The notes beneath the pieces are model-generated. The model was not told where the DNA came from. It made no database searches and saw only the letters and a program-made list of their open reading frames with translations. A stretch of DNA of 64,000 bases. It comes from an uncultured Clostridia bacterium (GTDB lineage Bacteria; Bacillota; Clostridia; Oscillospirales; Oscillospiraceae). Below, in pieces: positions 41,798-49,237 of this stretch. The stretch is from assembly GCA_947383645.1 (NCBI GenBank), contig CANDEH010000001.1, forward strand, positions 66,141 through 130,140. Reading direction: 5' to 3'. Each line of letters opens with the position of its first letter. Within the stretch, counting starts at the first letter, position 1. The position numbers and the translations under genes are program-made.

Positions 41798-41820
41798 GAG
41801 ATAATGAGAGAGGAGGGAAC

Positions 41821-43065
41821 TTGCCTGTGGACTACGGGCTGATCGGCGCGAAGTTGGGGCATAGCCACTCGCCTCGGATTCACCGGGCGCTGGGAGGGTA
41901 TGACTATCAGCTTCGGGAGCTGGCGGAGGAGGATTTGCCGGGGTTTTTGGAGGAGGGGGATTTCAAGGGGATCAATGTGACCATTCCCTATAAGAAGGCT
42001 GTTATTCCCTACTGCGCGGTGTTGGGGGAGGGAGCCAGGCGGATTGGGTGCGTCAATACTATTGTGAGGCGGCCCGACGGGACCCTCTGGGGGGAGAATA
42101 CCGACTACTATGGCTTCTGCCACACCGCGAAAAGGGCGGGGGTGGATTTTGCCGGGCGGCATGTGCTGATTCTGGGCAGCGGCGGCACCTCCCTCACCGC
42201 CTTCCGGGCGGCGGAGGATTTGGGGGCGGCTTCGGTGGAGCGGGTGTCCCGGTCCGGGGCGCTGAACTATGAGAACGTGTATGAGAGAGCGGAGACGGAG
42301 ATTGTGGTGAATACCACCCCCGTGGGGATGTTTCCACGGAATGGGGAGCGGGCTGTCGATTTGGGCCGGTTTCCCCGGCTGCGGGGGGTGGTGGATGTGG
42401 TCTATAATCCCCTGCGCACCGCCTTTCTGCTCCAGGCCGAGGCGCTGGGCATCCCCGCCGCCGGGGGGCTTCCCATGCTGGTGGCCCAGGCCCGGCGGGC
42501 CTGTGAGCTGTTCACCGGGGAGAGCGTCTCCGAGGAAAAGATGGAGGCGGTGCTCCGGGAGGTGGCGGGGTCGGTGAGCAATGTGGTGCTGATCGGGATG
42601 CCCGGCAGCGGCAAGAGCTCCGTGGGCGCGGCGGTGGCCCGGAGGCTGGGCCGGGACTTCGTGGACGCCGACGAGGAGATCGCCGCCCGGGCGGGAAAGT
42701 CCATCCCGGAGATCTTCGCCCGGGAGGGGGAGGAGCGGTTCCGGGCGCTGGAGACGGAGGTGCTGTCCGATCTGGGAAAGCGGTCGGGGATCGTTCTGGC
42801 TACCGGCGGCGGCGCGGTGCTCTTTGAGCGGAATTTGCCCCACCTGCGGCAGAATGGGCGGATCTACCGGATCACCCGGGACGTGTCCAGGCTGGCCACA
42901 CGGGGGCGGCCCCTGTCCACCTCGCCGGAACGGCTGCGGGAGATGGAGATGGAGCGGGAGCCCTTCTACCGGCGGGCGGCGGATGTGACGGTGAGCAACG
43001 ACGGCTCCACGGCGGAGACTGTGGCGGCCATCCTGCGGGATCTGAAGGAGGAGGTGCGGATATGA
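41821..43065 (+). CDS. aroE-aroK: Shikimate dehydrogenase - shikimate kinase fusion
   Basis: 414 residues. Residues 1 to about 250 are AroE: LIGAKLGHSHSPRIHRAL (shikimate Ser pair), NVTIPYKKAV with the catalytic Lys, GENTDYYGF, and the NADP site ILGSGGTSLTAF. Residues about 255-414 are AroK: LIGMPGSGKSSVGAAVARRL P-loop, DADEEIAARAGKSIPEIF and TGGGAVL. The fusion carries two consecutive shikimate steps. The start is TTG at 41821 (4 bases from AGGAGG) or GTG at 41827 (10 bases); both are plausible. It overlaps aroQ by 4 bases. Confidence 0.96.
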   Translation: MPVDYGLIGAKLGHSHSPRIHRALGGYDYQLRELAEEDLPGFLEEGDFKGINVTIPYKKAVIPYCAVLGEGARRIGCVNTIVRRPDGTLWGENTDYYGFCHTAKRAGVDFAGRHVLILGSGGTSLTAFRAAEDLGAASVERVSRSGALNYENVYERAETEIVVNTTPVGMFPRNGERAVDLGRFPRLRGVVDVVYNPLRTAFLLQAEALGIPAAGGLPMLVAQARRACELFTGESVSEEKMEAVLREVAGSVSNVVLIGMPGSGKSSVGAAVARRLGRDFVDADEEIAARAGKSIPEIFAREGEERFRALETEVLSDLGKRSGIVLATGGGAVLFERNLPHLRQNGRIYRITRDVSRLATRGRPLSTSPERLREMEMEREPFYRRAADVTVSNDGSTAETVAAILRDLKEEVRI

Positions 43066-43502
43066 AGTTTTTACTGCTGAACGGGCCCAATCTGAACATG
43101 CTGGGTATCCGGGAGCCGGCTGTCTACGGCACGGGGACCTACAAGGAGCTGCTGGAGTACGCGGCGGACTTCGCCGCGGAGCTGGGGGTGGAGGTCGAGT
43201 GCTGTCAGTCCAACCACGAGGGGGACCTGGTGGACGCCATCCAGCGGGCCTACTTTGAGGGCATGGACGGCATCATTCTGAACCCCGGCGGGTATACCCA
43301 CACCAGCGTGGCGCTTTTGGACGCGGTGAAGGCTGTGGCCCTCCCCACGGTGGAGGTGCACATCTCCAAGATGGAGACGCGGGAGGAATTCCGCCAGCAC
43401 TCCTACGTCCGCGCCGCCTGCGTCAAGACCATCACCGGCCAGGGCTTTGCCGGATACCGGCAGGCTGCGGAGTTTCTGGTGGAGTATTTGCGGAACAAGT
43501 AG
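43062..43502 (+). CDS. aroQ: 3-dehydroquinate dehydratase, type II
   Basis: 146 residues. It dehydrates 3-dehydroquinate in a dodecameric type-II fold. LLNGPNLNMLGIREPAVYG has the catalytic Tyr region, ILNPGGYTHTSVAL the substrate loop, and VEVHISKMETREEFR the catalytic His. Last gene of the aromatic operon; a perfect terminator begins 6 bases after the stop. Confidence 0.97.
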   Translation: MKFLLLNGPNLNMLGIREPAVYGTGTYKELLEYAADFAAELGVEVECCQSNHEGDLVDAIQRAYFEGMDGIILNPGGYTHTSVALLDAVKAVALPTVEVHISKMETREEFRQHSYVRAACVKTITGQGFAGYRQAAEFLVEYLRNK

Positions 43503-43507
43503 ACGCG

Positions 43508-43543
43508 AAAAGTCCCGGGAAATGGCGTTTCCCGGGACTTTTT
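43508..43543 (+). terminator. Terminator of the aromatic operon
   Basis: AAAAGTCCCGGGAAA and TTTCCCGGGACTTTT (15 bp, perfect) with a 5-base loop, followed by T. Confidence 0.9.
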
Positions 43544-43570
43544 CTGCCGATTCAGGTTCTTGCAGGGATC

Positions 43571-44013
43571 TTATTGGCGGTGGAGCAGGACCTTTTCGCA
43601 GGGGAGCATTCGGAACAGCTCCTCCATCACCAGAGCGCCGAACTCCTGAATGGGGTCCTCCTTGGAGAGCTTCTGGGGGTAGTCCGGCAGGATCGTCACG
43701 TAGAGATTCCAGGTGACGCCCTCCTCCGGAAAGCGGATGCGGCCGTTTGTCTCCCGGTTGGGGTAGAGCCGCAGAAACAGGTTGCTGGCGCCGTGGTTGT
43801 AGAGGTAGATGTGGTCGTACTCCGACGGGGCGCTGTCGGGGGTGGGGGAGCCGAAGGGGCCGGTGCTCTTCCGCATTTTCCGCTTCTTGGGGATGAGGGA
43901 GTCGTTGATCTCTTCGGCGGCCCGGCAGAGGGCCTTTTCAAAATTTTGACCATCTCTTTTTCGCCTAAATCGCCGGTTTTCAATCCGTATTCGTACACGC
44001 CGGGCTTGAACAT
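43571..44013 (-). pseudogene. Hypothetical gene with an apparent -1 frameshift
   Basis: The start is good: promoter at 44048-44076, AGGGAGG ahead of the ATG at 44013, and coding-like MFKPGVYEYGLKTGDLGEKE. After about 25 codons the coding signal moves to the -1 frame near AAAATTTTGAAAAGG (about 43933-43950), continuing FEKALCRAAEEINDSLIPKK ... PSEYDHIYLYNHGASN ... VTWNLYVTILPDYPQK to the stop at 43571. The total would be about 147 residues. A decayed gene, a sequencing error in the A/T run, or a programmed shift are all possible; no classical slippery heptamer in the right phase is seen. Family unknown. Confidence 0.6.
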
Positions 44014-44047
44014 AGGCACGGCCTCCCTGTTTTGGTCTGTCGCTTCC

Positions 44048-44076
44048 ATTATAGCACAGGTTCCTGACCGGCGCAA
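44048..44076 (-). promoter_or_regulatory. Promoter for the frameshifted gene
   Basis: Minus strand: -35 TTGCGC (44071-44076), 17-base spacer, -10 TATAAT (44048-44053). Confidence 0.6.
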
Positions 44077-44134
44077 GGACGCACACCTGGGCGGTCTCCC
44101 GCATAGAATGGTCCGTAAAGGAGGCTGTTTCAGG

Positions 44135-44824
44135 ATGGATACGATGGAACAAACCAGTCAGCGCACGCCGCTGAGTACCGACTATCAGGCCTACGACAGA
44201 ATCTGGCAGCGGGTGTCCCCCACGCTGGATCCCTACCCCCAGGCGCGGATGGAGAGCGCCGGAACTGCCGGGACCGGGGCGGGGAGCGCCGCCGCACCGG
44301 GGGTGGTGGGCGGCGCGGAGGACGCCGCTGCGCCGGGAACGGCGGGAAGCGCTCCGGATGCCGGCCTGCTCCAGCTCCCCGGGGCGGAGGCCAACCCCTG
44401 CTGCATGGGCACCGAGGCCCAGGTCTCCCTGGACGTGATCCGGGGCTTCGCCGAGAGCGAGAGCGCCGACCGGCAGTTCTACCTCCACCTGGCCCGGCGG
44501 ATGCGCAGCCAGAACGCCGCCCGGGTCCTCCGGCGGATAGCGGCGGAGGAGGAGGGACATCTGAAGAAGCTCCAGGCGGTGTACTACCTGATTACCGGGG
44601 CCTGCCTGACGCTGGACCGCTGCATTACCGTGCCGGATAGCAGGGGGAACTGCGCCGCCCTCCGCCAGGCCTACCACGAGGAGGCGTGCAGCGGCTTCAA
44701 CTACCTCCGGGCCGCCGACGCGGCGGAGGATATGTGCCTTCAGGGCATCTTCAGGGAGATGGGGGAGGACGAGATGCGCCACGCCCGGACCTTGCTTCAA
44801 CTGCTGTCCCAGTGCCTTTGCTGA
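44135..44824 (+). CDS. Ferritin-like four-helix protein with Ala/Gly-rich N-terminal linker
   Basis: 229 residues. The C-terminal part (about 95-229) has helix motifs of the rubrerythrin/ferritin-like fold: ESESADRQFYLHLARRM, RRIAAEEEGHLKKLQ (E139-E140-x-H142), AYHEEACSGFNYLRAAD and EMGEDEMRHARTLLQ (E211-x-E213...H216). These can form a diiron site. Residues 40-80 are a low-complexity A/G/P linker preceded by a charged segment. There is no rubredoxin domain. AAAGGAGG precedes the ATG. A role in oxygen or peroxide tolerance, or in the spore coat, is possible but unproven. Confidence 0.75.
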   Translation: MDTMEQTSQRTPLSTDYQAYDRIWQRVSPTLDPYPQARMESAGTAGTGAGSAAAPGVVGGAEDAAAPGTAGSAPDAGLLQLPGAEANPCCMGTEAQVSLDVIRGFAESESADRQFYLHLARRMRSQNAARVLRRIAAEEEGHLKKLQAVYYLITGACLTLDRCITVPDSRGNCAALRQAYHEEACSGFNYLRAADAAEDMCLQGIFREMGEDEMRHARTLLQLLSQCLC

Positions 44825-44853
44825 TTGCATTGAACGGGGAAGTGTGGTACAAT
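44825..44853 (+). promoter_or_regulatory. Promoter for the HD-domain gene
   Basis: -35 TTGCAT (44825-44830), 17-base spacer, -10 TACAAT (44848-44853). Confidence 0.65.
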
Positions 44854-44900
44854 GACAAAAAAGCCCCCGAAAGGGCGGCGAGTGAACAAAGGAGAAGACT

Positions 44901-45488
44901 ATGGGAGAGACAATCAGCCGGGAGCAGGCCCTGGCGCTGCTGAAAACCTACAACCAGGAGCCCTTCCACATCCAGCACGCGCTGACAGTGGAGGGGGTCA
45001 TGGATTACTTCACCCGGGAGCTGGGCTACGGCGGGGAGGCGGAGTTCTGGGCCCAGGCGGGCCTGCTCCACGACATCGACTTTGAGAAGTGGCCCGAGGA
45101 GCACTGCACGAAGGCCCCGGAGCTCCTGCGCGAGGGCGGCTGCGGCGAGGCGCTGATCCACGCCGTTTGCAGCCACGGCTTCGGCGCGTGCTGCGACGTG
45201 GAGCCGGTGCACGAGATGGAGAAGGTGCTCTTTGCCGTCGACGAGCTCACCGGTCTCATCGGCGCGGCGGCCCGGATGCGCCCCAGCAGGAGCGTGATGG
45301 ATATGGAGGTCTCCAGCCTGAAGAAGAAGTTCAAGGACAAGAAGTTCGCCGCCGGGTGCAGCCGCCCGGTGATTACCGAGGGCGCGGAGCGCCTGGGCTG
45401 GACGCTGGAGGAGCTGATGGAGCGGACGATCCTTGCCATGCGCTCCTGCGAGGCCAGGGTGGCGGCGGAGCTGGAGACGCTTTGCTGA
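44901..45488 (+). CDS. HD-domain phosphohydrolase-like protein
   Basis: 195 residues. HD superfamily: H26 (FHIQHALTVEGV), the HD pair H57-D58 in GLLHDIDFEKWPEEH, H92 (AVCSHGFG) and D114 (FAVDELTGLI) form the expected metal site. Proteins of this subgroup often act on nucleotides, but the substrate is unknown. AAAGGAG lies ahead of the ATG. The stop codon is directly followed by a heptamer array and then by a terminator. Confidence 0.82.
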   Translation: MGETISREQALALLKTYNQEPFHIQHALTVEGVMDYFTRELGYGGEAEFWAQAGLLHDIDFEKWPEEHCTKAPELLREGGCGEALIHAVCSHGFGACCDVEPVHEMEKVLFAVDELTGLIGAAARMRPSRSVMDMEVSSLKKKFKDKKFAAGCSRPVITEGAERLGWTLEELMERTILAMRSCEARVAAELETLC

Positions 45489-45520
45489 ATGAGGAATTAG
45501 GAGTTAGGAATTAGGAATTG
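45487..45520. repeat. Heptamer array E10
   Basis: AATGAGGAATTAGGAGTTAG and further heptamers directly after the HD gene. It faces the inverted array E11 (46098-46122) across a 171-residue gene. Confidence 0.8.
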
Positions 45521-45540
45521 GTCCTGGCCAAGTTACATAG

Positions 45541-45575
45541 AGAGCCCGGCGGAATCGTCCGCCGGGCTCTTTTTT
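45541..45575 (+). terminator. Terminator after the HD gene
   Basis: AGAGCCCGGCGGA pairs with TCCGCCGGGCTCT (13 bp, 4-base loop) followed by TTTTT. Confidence 0.88.
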
Positions 45576-45577
45576 GG

Positions 45578-46093
45578 TTAGGGGGAGGGGGTGAGCGGTT
45601 TGATTACGCGCCAGGTGAAGGAGGCGGCGGCCACGTTGACGATCTCGTCGTGGCCGGTCATCAGGTAGTGGGACATGGCGGCGTCGGGGATGTGCAGACG
45701 CTCCTTGACGTCGGAGTTTTTGACCAGGAACAGGCCGGGGGCGGGGCAGAGCTGCCGGGAGAACCATTTTGCGAAGAACGCGGTGCGGTCAGCGTAGTCG
45801 ATAGGGGGGAGGTCGTATTTTTCCGGATCCAGGCCGAACACCTCCAGGCGGGGTTTGGAGAACTCCAGATACTGGACCTGGTGGAAGGTCAGAGACAGCA
45901 GGACGATGTCGATGCCGTCGAAGATGTCCAAATCGGCACTCTGGAGGGGGTCTATGATTTTGGACTGGTCGTTAATCAGGTCCGCAATCAGGGAAAATTC
46001 CAGGGAACCGCCGTCCGCGCAAAAGGTCTCTATCTCATCCGACGCGGAAATTTTCCAGGGGACCTTCACAGGCTCTAAGCGCAGTTTCTCCAT
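45578..46093 (-). CDS. Hypothetical protein between inverted heptamer arrays
   Basis: 171 residues, not recognised. Mixed alpha/beta, acidic: SLEFSLIADLINDQSKIIDP, DGIDIVLLSLTFHQVQYLEF, HIPDAAMSHYLMTGHDEIVNVAAASFTWRV. No signal or membrane segment. The only ribosome binding site is an AGGA inside the heptamer array E11, 8 bases before the ATG, so the repeat appears to supply its translation start. It is bracketed by E10 and E11. Confidence 0.65.
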   Translation of the reverse strand: MEKLRLEPVKVPWKISASDEIETFCADGGSLEFSLIADLINDQSKIIDPLQSADLDIFDGIDIVLLSLTFHQVQYLEFSKPRLEVFGLDPEKYDLPPIDYADRTAFFAKWFSRQLCPAPGLFLVKNSDVKERLHIPDAAMSHYLMTGHDEIVNVAAASFTWRVIKPLTPSP

Positions 46094-46097
46094 AGGT

Positions 46098-46122
46098 CAA
46101 TTCCTAACTCCTAATTCCTAAT
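46098..46122. repeat. Heptamer array E11
   Basis: TCAATTCCTAACTCCTAATTCCTAAT, inverted relative to E10. It supplies the trmO stop (C-terminus SIRN) and the ribosome binding site of the next gene. Confidence 0.8.
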
Positions 46123-46803
46123 GGAAACAACGTGCAAAACCTCCCCCTCCACACGAAACCGCACGTCGAGGCCGGCAAAGACCAGGCCGTAGAGGCGCTC
46201 CGGGTCGTTCTGGTAGGAGGGACGCGGATCGTTGGCCAGAACGCCGGCCAGGGCCTCCCGGCGGTCCGCCGGGACGAGGGCGAGGAGGTGCTCCGGAAGG
46301 TCCACCTCCAGCAGGCGGCGGGGAGTGGTATCCGTGAAGCCGCCGGCGGCCTCGGGATGGCTGTCGGCGTAGGGGACGTAGGGCTTGACGTCATAGATGG
46401 GGGTGCCGTCCATCAGGTCCGCGCCGGCCACGATCAGGTGGGGACCCAGGCTTGGGGAGGTCTCCAGAGCCACCAGCCGGACGCAGGAGAGCCCCAGGGG
46501 ATTGGGGCGGAAGGGGGAGCGGGAGGCGAAGACCCCCACCCGCCGGTTGCCCCCCAAGCGGGGCGGGCGGACGGTGGGGGACCAGCCCTGACCCGCGCAG
46601 GCGGAAAACTGCCAGATCAGCCACAGGTGGGAGAAGTCCTCGATGCCCCGGAGGGCGTCAGGGCTGCGGAAGGGGGGCTCGAAGACCACCGCGGCGCGGA
46701 GGCTGTCCACCAGTCCGCTCTGCCGGGGGATGCCGAACTTGGCGGGAAAGTCGCTGCGGATATGGGCGATGGGGGTGAGGGGGTGGGGGACGTCAGTAGG
46801 CAT
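46111..46803 (-). CDS. trmO: tRNA (N6-threonylcarbamoyladenosine37-N6)-methyltransferase
   Basis: 230 residues. TsaA/YaeB family: it methylates t6A37 of certain tRNAs. IAHIRSDFPAKFGIPRQSGL is the N-terminal motif, GIEDFSHLWLIWQFS, GNRRVGVFASRSPFRPNPLG (SAM pocket) and DLMDGTPIYDVKPYVPYAD are diagnostic. AAAGGAGG precedes the ATG. Its last residues IRN and stop lie in the heptamer array. Confidence 0.93.
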   Translation of the reverse strand: MPTDVPHPLTPIAHIRSDFPAKFGIPRQSGLVDSLRAAVVFEPPFRSPDALRGIEDFSHLWLIWQFSACAGQGWSPTVRPPRLGGNRRVGVFASRSPFRPNPLGLSCVRLVALETSPSLGPHLIVAGADLMDGTPIYDVKPYVPYADSHPEAAGGFTDTTPRRLLEVDLPEHLLALVPADRREALAGVLANDPRPSYQNDPERLYGLVFAGLDVRFRVEGEVLHVVSIRN

Positions 46804-46819
46804 AGGGGCCTCCTTTGTT

Positions 46820-46872
46820 TGAGATAGGAGATAGAAGATAGGAGATAGGAGATAGAAGATAGGAGATAGAGT
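46820..46872. repeat. Heptamer array E12 (GATAGGA/GATAGAA)
   Basis: About seven tandem heptamers of the GATAGGA/GATAGAA type upstream of trmO; no inverted partner nearby. From here to 47183 I see no gene; an imperfect inverted repeat (CTACAATGAGAGGG ... CCCTCTCATTGTGG, about 47008-47094) is unexplained. Confidence 0.75.
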
Positions 46873-47183
46873 TGGGGAGTGGAGATGTCAGCTTGTCCGT
46901 TGGTTCGCCGCAGGGGAAGGCCGGCGAGAGGAAGACGCCGCTGGCCAGGGTGATTTTCCAAACGGCCGGGAATGGGTCACTGCTCTTGAAGGGGGCTCAT
47001 GCCGAAACTACAATGAGAGGGAATTGGTCTGACGGCGCTATGCTTGAGCTGCCACGCCCGTCGCCGTAAATTGTCAGCCGGCCCTCTCATTGTGGCGTTC
47101 GATTGTGCAGGTTGCGATAATGGCTAAGTTGTACACTCGGGTAACAACGCAGGATGGATGGGTACTGAGCTGAGGAGGGTACC

Positions 47184-47306
47184 GATTTCAAATCACAATT
47201 TACTGCCGCAGGTGTCGATGTATCCAAAGGGAAAAGCATGGTCGCTGTCCGCAGGCCTGGCGGGCAGATCGTCCTGCCGCCAATCCAAGTCAATTTTAAG
47301 TCTTAG
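47184..47306 (+). pseudogene. IS110-family transposase N-terminal remnant
   Basis: 41 codons ending in TAG encode AAGVDVSKGKSMVAVRRPGG, which matches the GIDVSKxKSxVAV N-terminus of the IS110 DEDD transposase. The rest of the roughly 400-residue protein is absent. A GAGGAGGG lies upstream. It is a dead insertion-sequence fragment. Confidence 0.7.
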
Positions 47307-47472
47307 TTAATACTATTTTAACGTTTTGGCCATTCCCCTGTCAACGGGTATCGCAGATTGTAACATTAAATGCGAAAGAACATGAAGCCCCACGAACGGG
47401 GCGGTTCGGCTCTATCGCATTTGTTTTTTATACCACGACAGGCCGGGAAAGTTAAGAAAAGAGGGGTGAAAA

Positions 47473-47740
47473 ATGGCGGGGCACTACAAATACATAACGT
47501 ACATAACTTTTTTGGATTAGCGAGAGATTGCGCGCTGTATCAGGCGAAGGCACGCCCGGCGGATGTTGCGGACAGGCCAGGCGTAACCACAGCGACGATC
47601 TACCGGGAGTTGAAGCGCGGGGAAACCGTCGGAGAGGATGGCGCATCGGTTCTGCACCGGAACTGGCGGCGGGGCTTACGACCCGGTTGCCGTCCAGCAG
47701 AGGGTAACAGGCAAATTTCAGGCGGCGGGGCCGGACTCCC
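47473..47740 (+). pseudogene. Broken phage/ICE-type helix-turn-helix gene
   Basis: MAGHYKYITY begins at 47473 but stops after 15 codons. In another frame the sequence continues ARPADVADRPGVTTATIYRE LKRGE, the helix-turn-helix of a small phage/ICE protein family, then decays. Frameshifts are needed to join the parts. Confidence 0.6.
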
Positions 47741-47768
47741 GCGGACGGCCTGCAAGGAGGTTTCGACG

Positions 47769-47996
47769 GTGACACAGTTTGAGAAGATCACAGAAAGCCC
47801 GGAAACGCTGGGCGCGTTCCTTGCGGCCCTGCCCGTCGTTGATGGGCCGTGGGACACGGAATTTCACAAACGGTTTTGTGCCGGGTGCGCCGCGGCGGAA
47901 GCCTGGGGAAAGCTGCTTTCCCCATTCAACCCACAGATTATAGCGGCGGTGGAAATTCCGCAAATCCTAACCACGGAAAGAGGGGGCGCAGAATAG
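47769..47996 (+). CDS. Small phage/ICE-type protein
   Basis: 75 residues from GTG at 47769 with AAGGAGG upstream: MTQFEKITESPETLGAFLAA ... PWDTEFHKRFCAGCAAAE. The layout (short N-terminal helix then C-x-x-C segment) recalls small zinc-binding proteins found in clostridial prophages and conjugative elements. The C-terminus may be altered. It lies within the remnant island. Confidence 0.5.
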   Translation: MTQFEKITESPETLGAFLAALPVVDGPWDTEFHKRFCAGCAAAEAWGKLLSPFNPQIIAAVEIPQILTTERGGAE

Positions 47997-48017
47997 CCGG
48001 AAAGGAGCGGGGCGACT

Positions 48018-48110
48018 GTGCCGGAAGAACGCACAATGAGCGACCGTTTAGCTATGCAGGCGTGGCCGCTTGATCGGAAAATCAGGATCACACAGTTGCT
48101 GCCTTTTTTG
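48018..48110 (+). pseudogene. Truncated phage PAPS-reductase-like gene (5' end only)
   Basis: GTG at 48018 with AAAGGAG. MSDRLAMQAWPLDRKIRITQ resembles the N-terminus of phage phosphoadenosine-phosphosulfate reductase-family proteins, but the next part (with the SGGKDS motif) is missing. The homology is recalled, not computed. Confidence 0.5.
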
Positions 48111-48177
48111 GTAACTGCTCAAGTTTGGGGGGGCGAGCTGAGGCGGCCTCTATGGGCCGCCTCTTGGAGTATGTTTG

Positions 48178-48735
48178 TCAGCGCAGGTCCTCTGCCGTCA
48201 TCAGGGCGTGGATGCGGGGATTGCGGGAGAGAAGGTGGAAGAGGACCAGGACGATGAGGATGCAGGGGATCATGTAGATGGCGTTGTAGAGGATCGAGTA
48301 GAACCAGGGGGTTGTCATGGTTATGCCTAAGAACTCCTCAGGCATCCACTTGCCCCACACCACGGCCCCCACAATGTAGTGGACCAGTAAGCGGAGACCG
48401 CCGCCGATGAGGGTGCCGAAGTATACCCCGCGCTCCCGGCCCCGGCACAGGCCCGCGCCCAGGCCCACCACAGCGTAGGCGATCAGGTAGTCGGCGATGA
48501 TGGTGGTCCAGTCGATGGCGATGCCGTGGCCCAGGACGTACTGGAAGAAGCCGAAGACGAAGCCCGCGCCGGTACCCCAGGCGGCGCCGTGGCGGACGGC
48601 GAAGAGGATGATGGGCAGCATGGCGCAGTCGATAGAGCCGCCGTTGGCCACCGGGGATATGCCGATATAGCTGACGACCTGGGCTACGGCGATCATAATG
48701 GCCGCCTCGGTGAGAGTCTTGGTTTTGCTGTTCAT
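48178..48735 (-). CDS. thiT: Energy-coupled thiamine transporter ThiT (ECF S component)
   Basis: 185 residues, about six hydrophobic segments. S component that binds thiamine and couples to a shared ECF module (not in the window). LTEAAIMIAVAQVVSYI near the N-terminus, GGSIDCAMLPIILFAVRHG (GGSI motif), GFVFGFFQYVLGH and GIAIDWTTIIADYLIAYAVVG are characteristic. A TPP riboswitch and terminator lie in its leader. Divergent from thiN. Confidence 0.93.
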   Translation of the reverse strand: MNSKTKTLTEAAIMIAVAQVVSYIGISPVANGGSIDCAMLPIILFAVRHGAAWGTGAGFVFGFFQYVLGHGIAIDWTTIIADYLIAYAVVGLGAGLCRGRERGVYFGTLIGGGLRLLVHYIVGAVVWGKWMPEEFLGITMTTPWFYSILYNAIYMIPCILIVLVLFHLLSRNPRIHALMTAEDLR

Positions 48736-48802
48736 GGTGGTGTTTCCCTTTCTCTTTTGGTCTCAAAGGGCGGACCCGCCGGCGCGGTGCGGTTTTTCTG
48801 CG

Positions 48803-48842
48803 CAAAAAAATCGTACACCCGCGCCAAACGTGGGTATACGAT
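48803..48842 (-). terminator. Terminator of the TPP riboswitch
   Basis: Minus strand: ATCGTATACCCACG pairs with CGCGGGTGTACGAT, 5-base loop, then TTTTTT. It lies between the aptamer and thiT. Confidence 0.85.
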
Positions 48843-48866
48843 GATACGGCCGTTATAAATCGCATT

Positions 48867-48953
48867 CCTACGCCGGCATTACCCGGATCAGGTTCGAGGG
48901 ACATGACGGCACTACGTCAAATCTCAGCCGGCTTGCGCCAGCGCCCCTTGGAT
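48867..48953 (-). promoter_or_regulatory. TPP (THI-element) riboswitch
   Basis: The minus strand has GGGGCGCTGGCGCAAGCC, GGCTGAGATTTGA and CCTCGAACCTGATCCGGGTA, then ATGCCGGCGTAGG: all conserved parts of the TPP aptamer. It should switch off thiT when thiamine pyrophosphate is high. Confidence 0.97.
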
Positions 48954-48962
48954 TGTGGACTC

Positions 48963-48991
48963 AGCATAGCACCGGCGGCGCGGTTTGTCAA
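48963..48991 (-). promoter_or_regulatory. Sigma-A promoter of thiT
   Basis: Minus strand: -35 TTGACA (48986-48991), 17-base spacer, -10 TATGCT (48963-48968), just ahead of the riboswitch. Confidence 0.85.
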
Positions 48992-49027
48992 GGGCTTTGC
49001 CGCACTTTTTCTGCGGAGAACCGGGAC

Positions 49028-49056
49028 TTGCATTGAGGAGGGAAAGACGGTATAAT
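49028..49056 (+). promoter_or_regulatory. Sigma-A promoter of thiN
   Basis: -35 TTGCAT (49028-49033), 17-base spacer, -10 TATAAT (49051-49056). The 5' UTR is about 175 bases and has no TPP aptamer that I can see. Confidence 0.7.
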
Positions 49057-49237
49057 GGCGCGGAGCAGCTGTGACGCTTCGCATTGGGTTTGGCTGCGGC
49101 GGGGGGGATGTCCGCATAACCCTACAGGGAATGTGGATATTCTCTTGGTGGACAACCATAAAACCATGCGTGTTATAGGATTATTGCCTCTGGTGCGGGA
49201 TAGTGTGCCGTAAAAGGGGGAGTGATGGGAGGTTCTC

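Noticed and set aside
43933..43950. Programmed -1 frameshifting in the gene at 43571-44013
   Set aside because: No canonical X-XXY-YYZ heptamer is in the right phase; mutation or sequencing error is simpler, so it is recorded only as an apparent frameshift.
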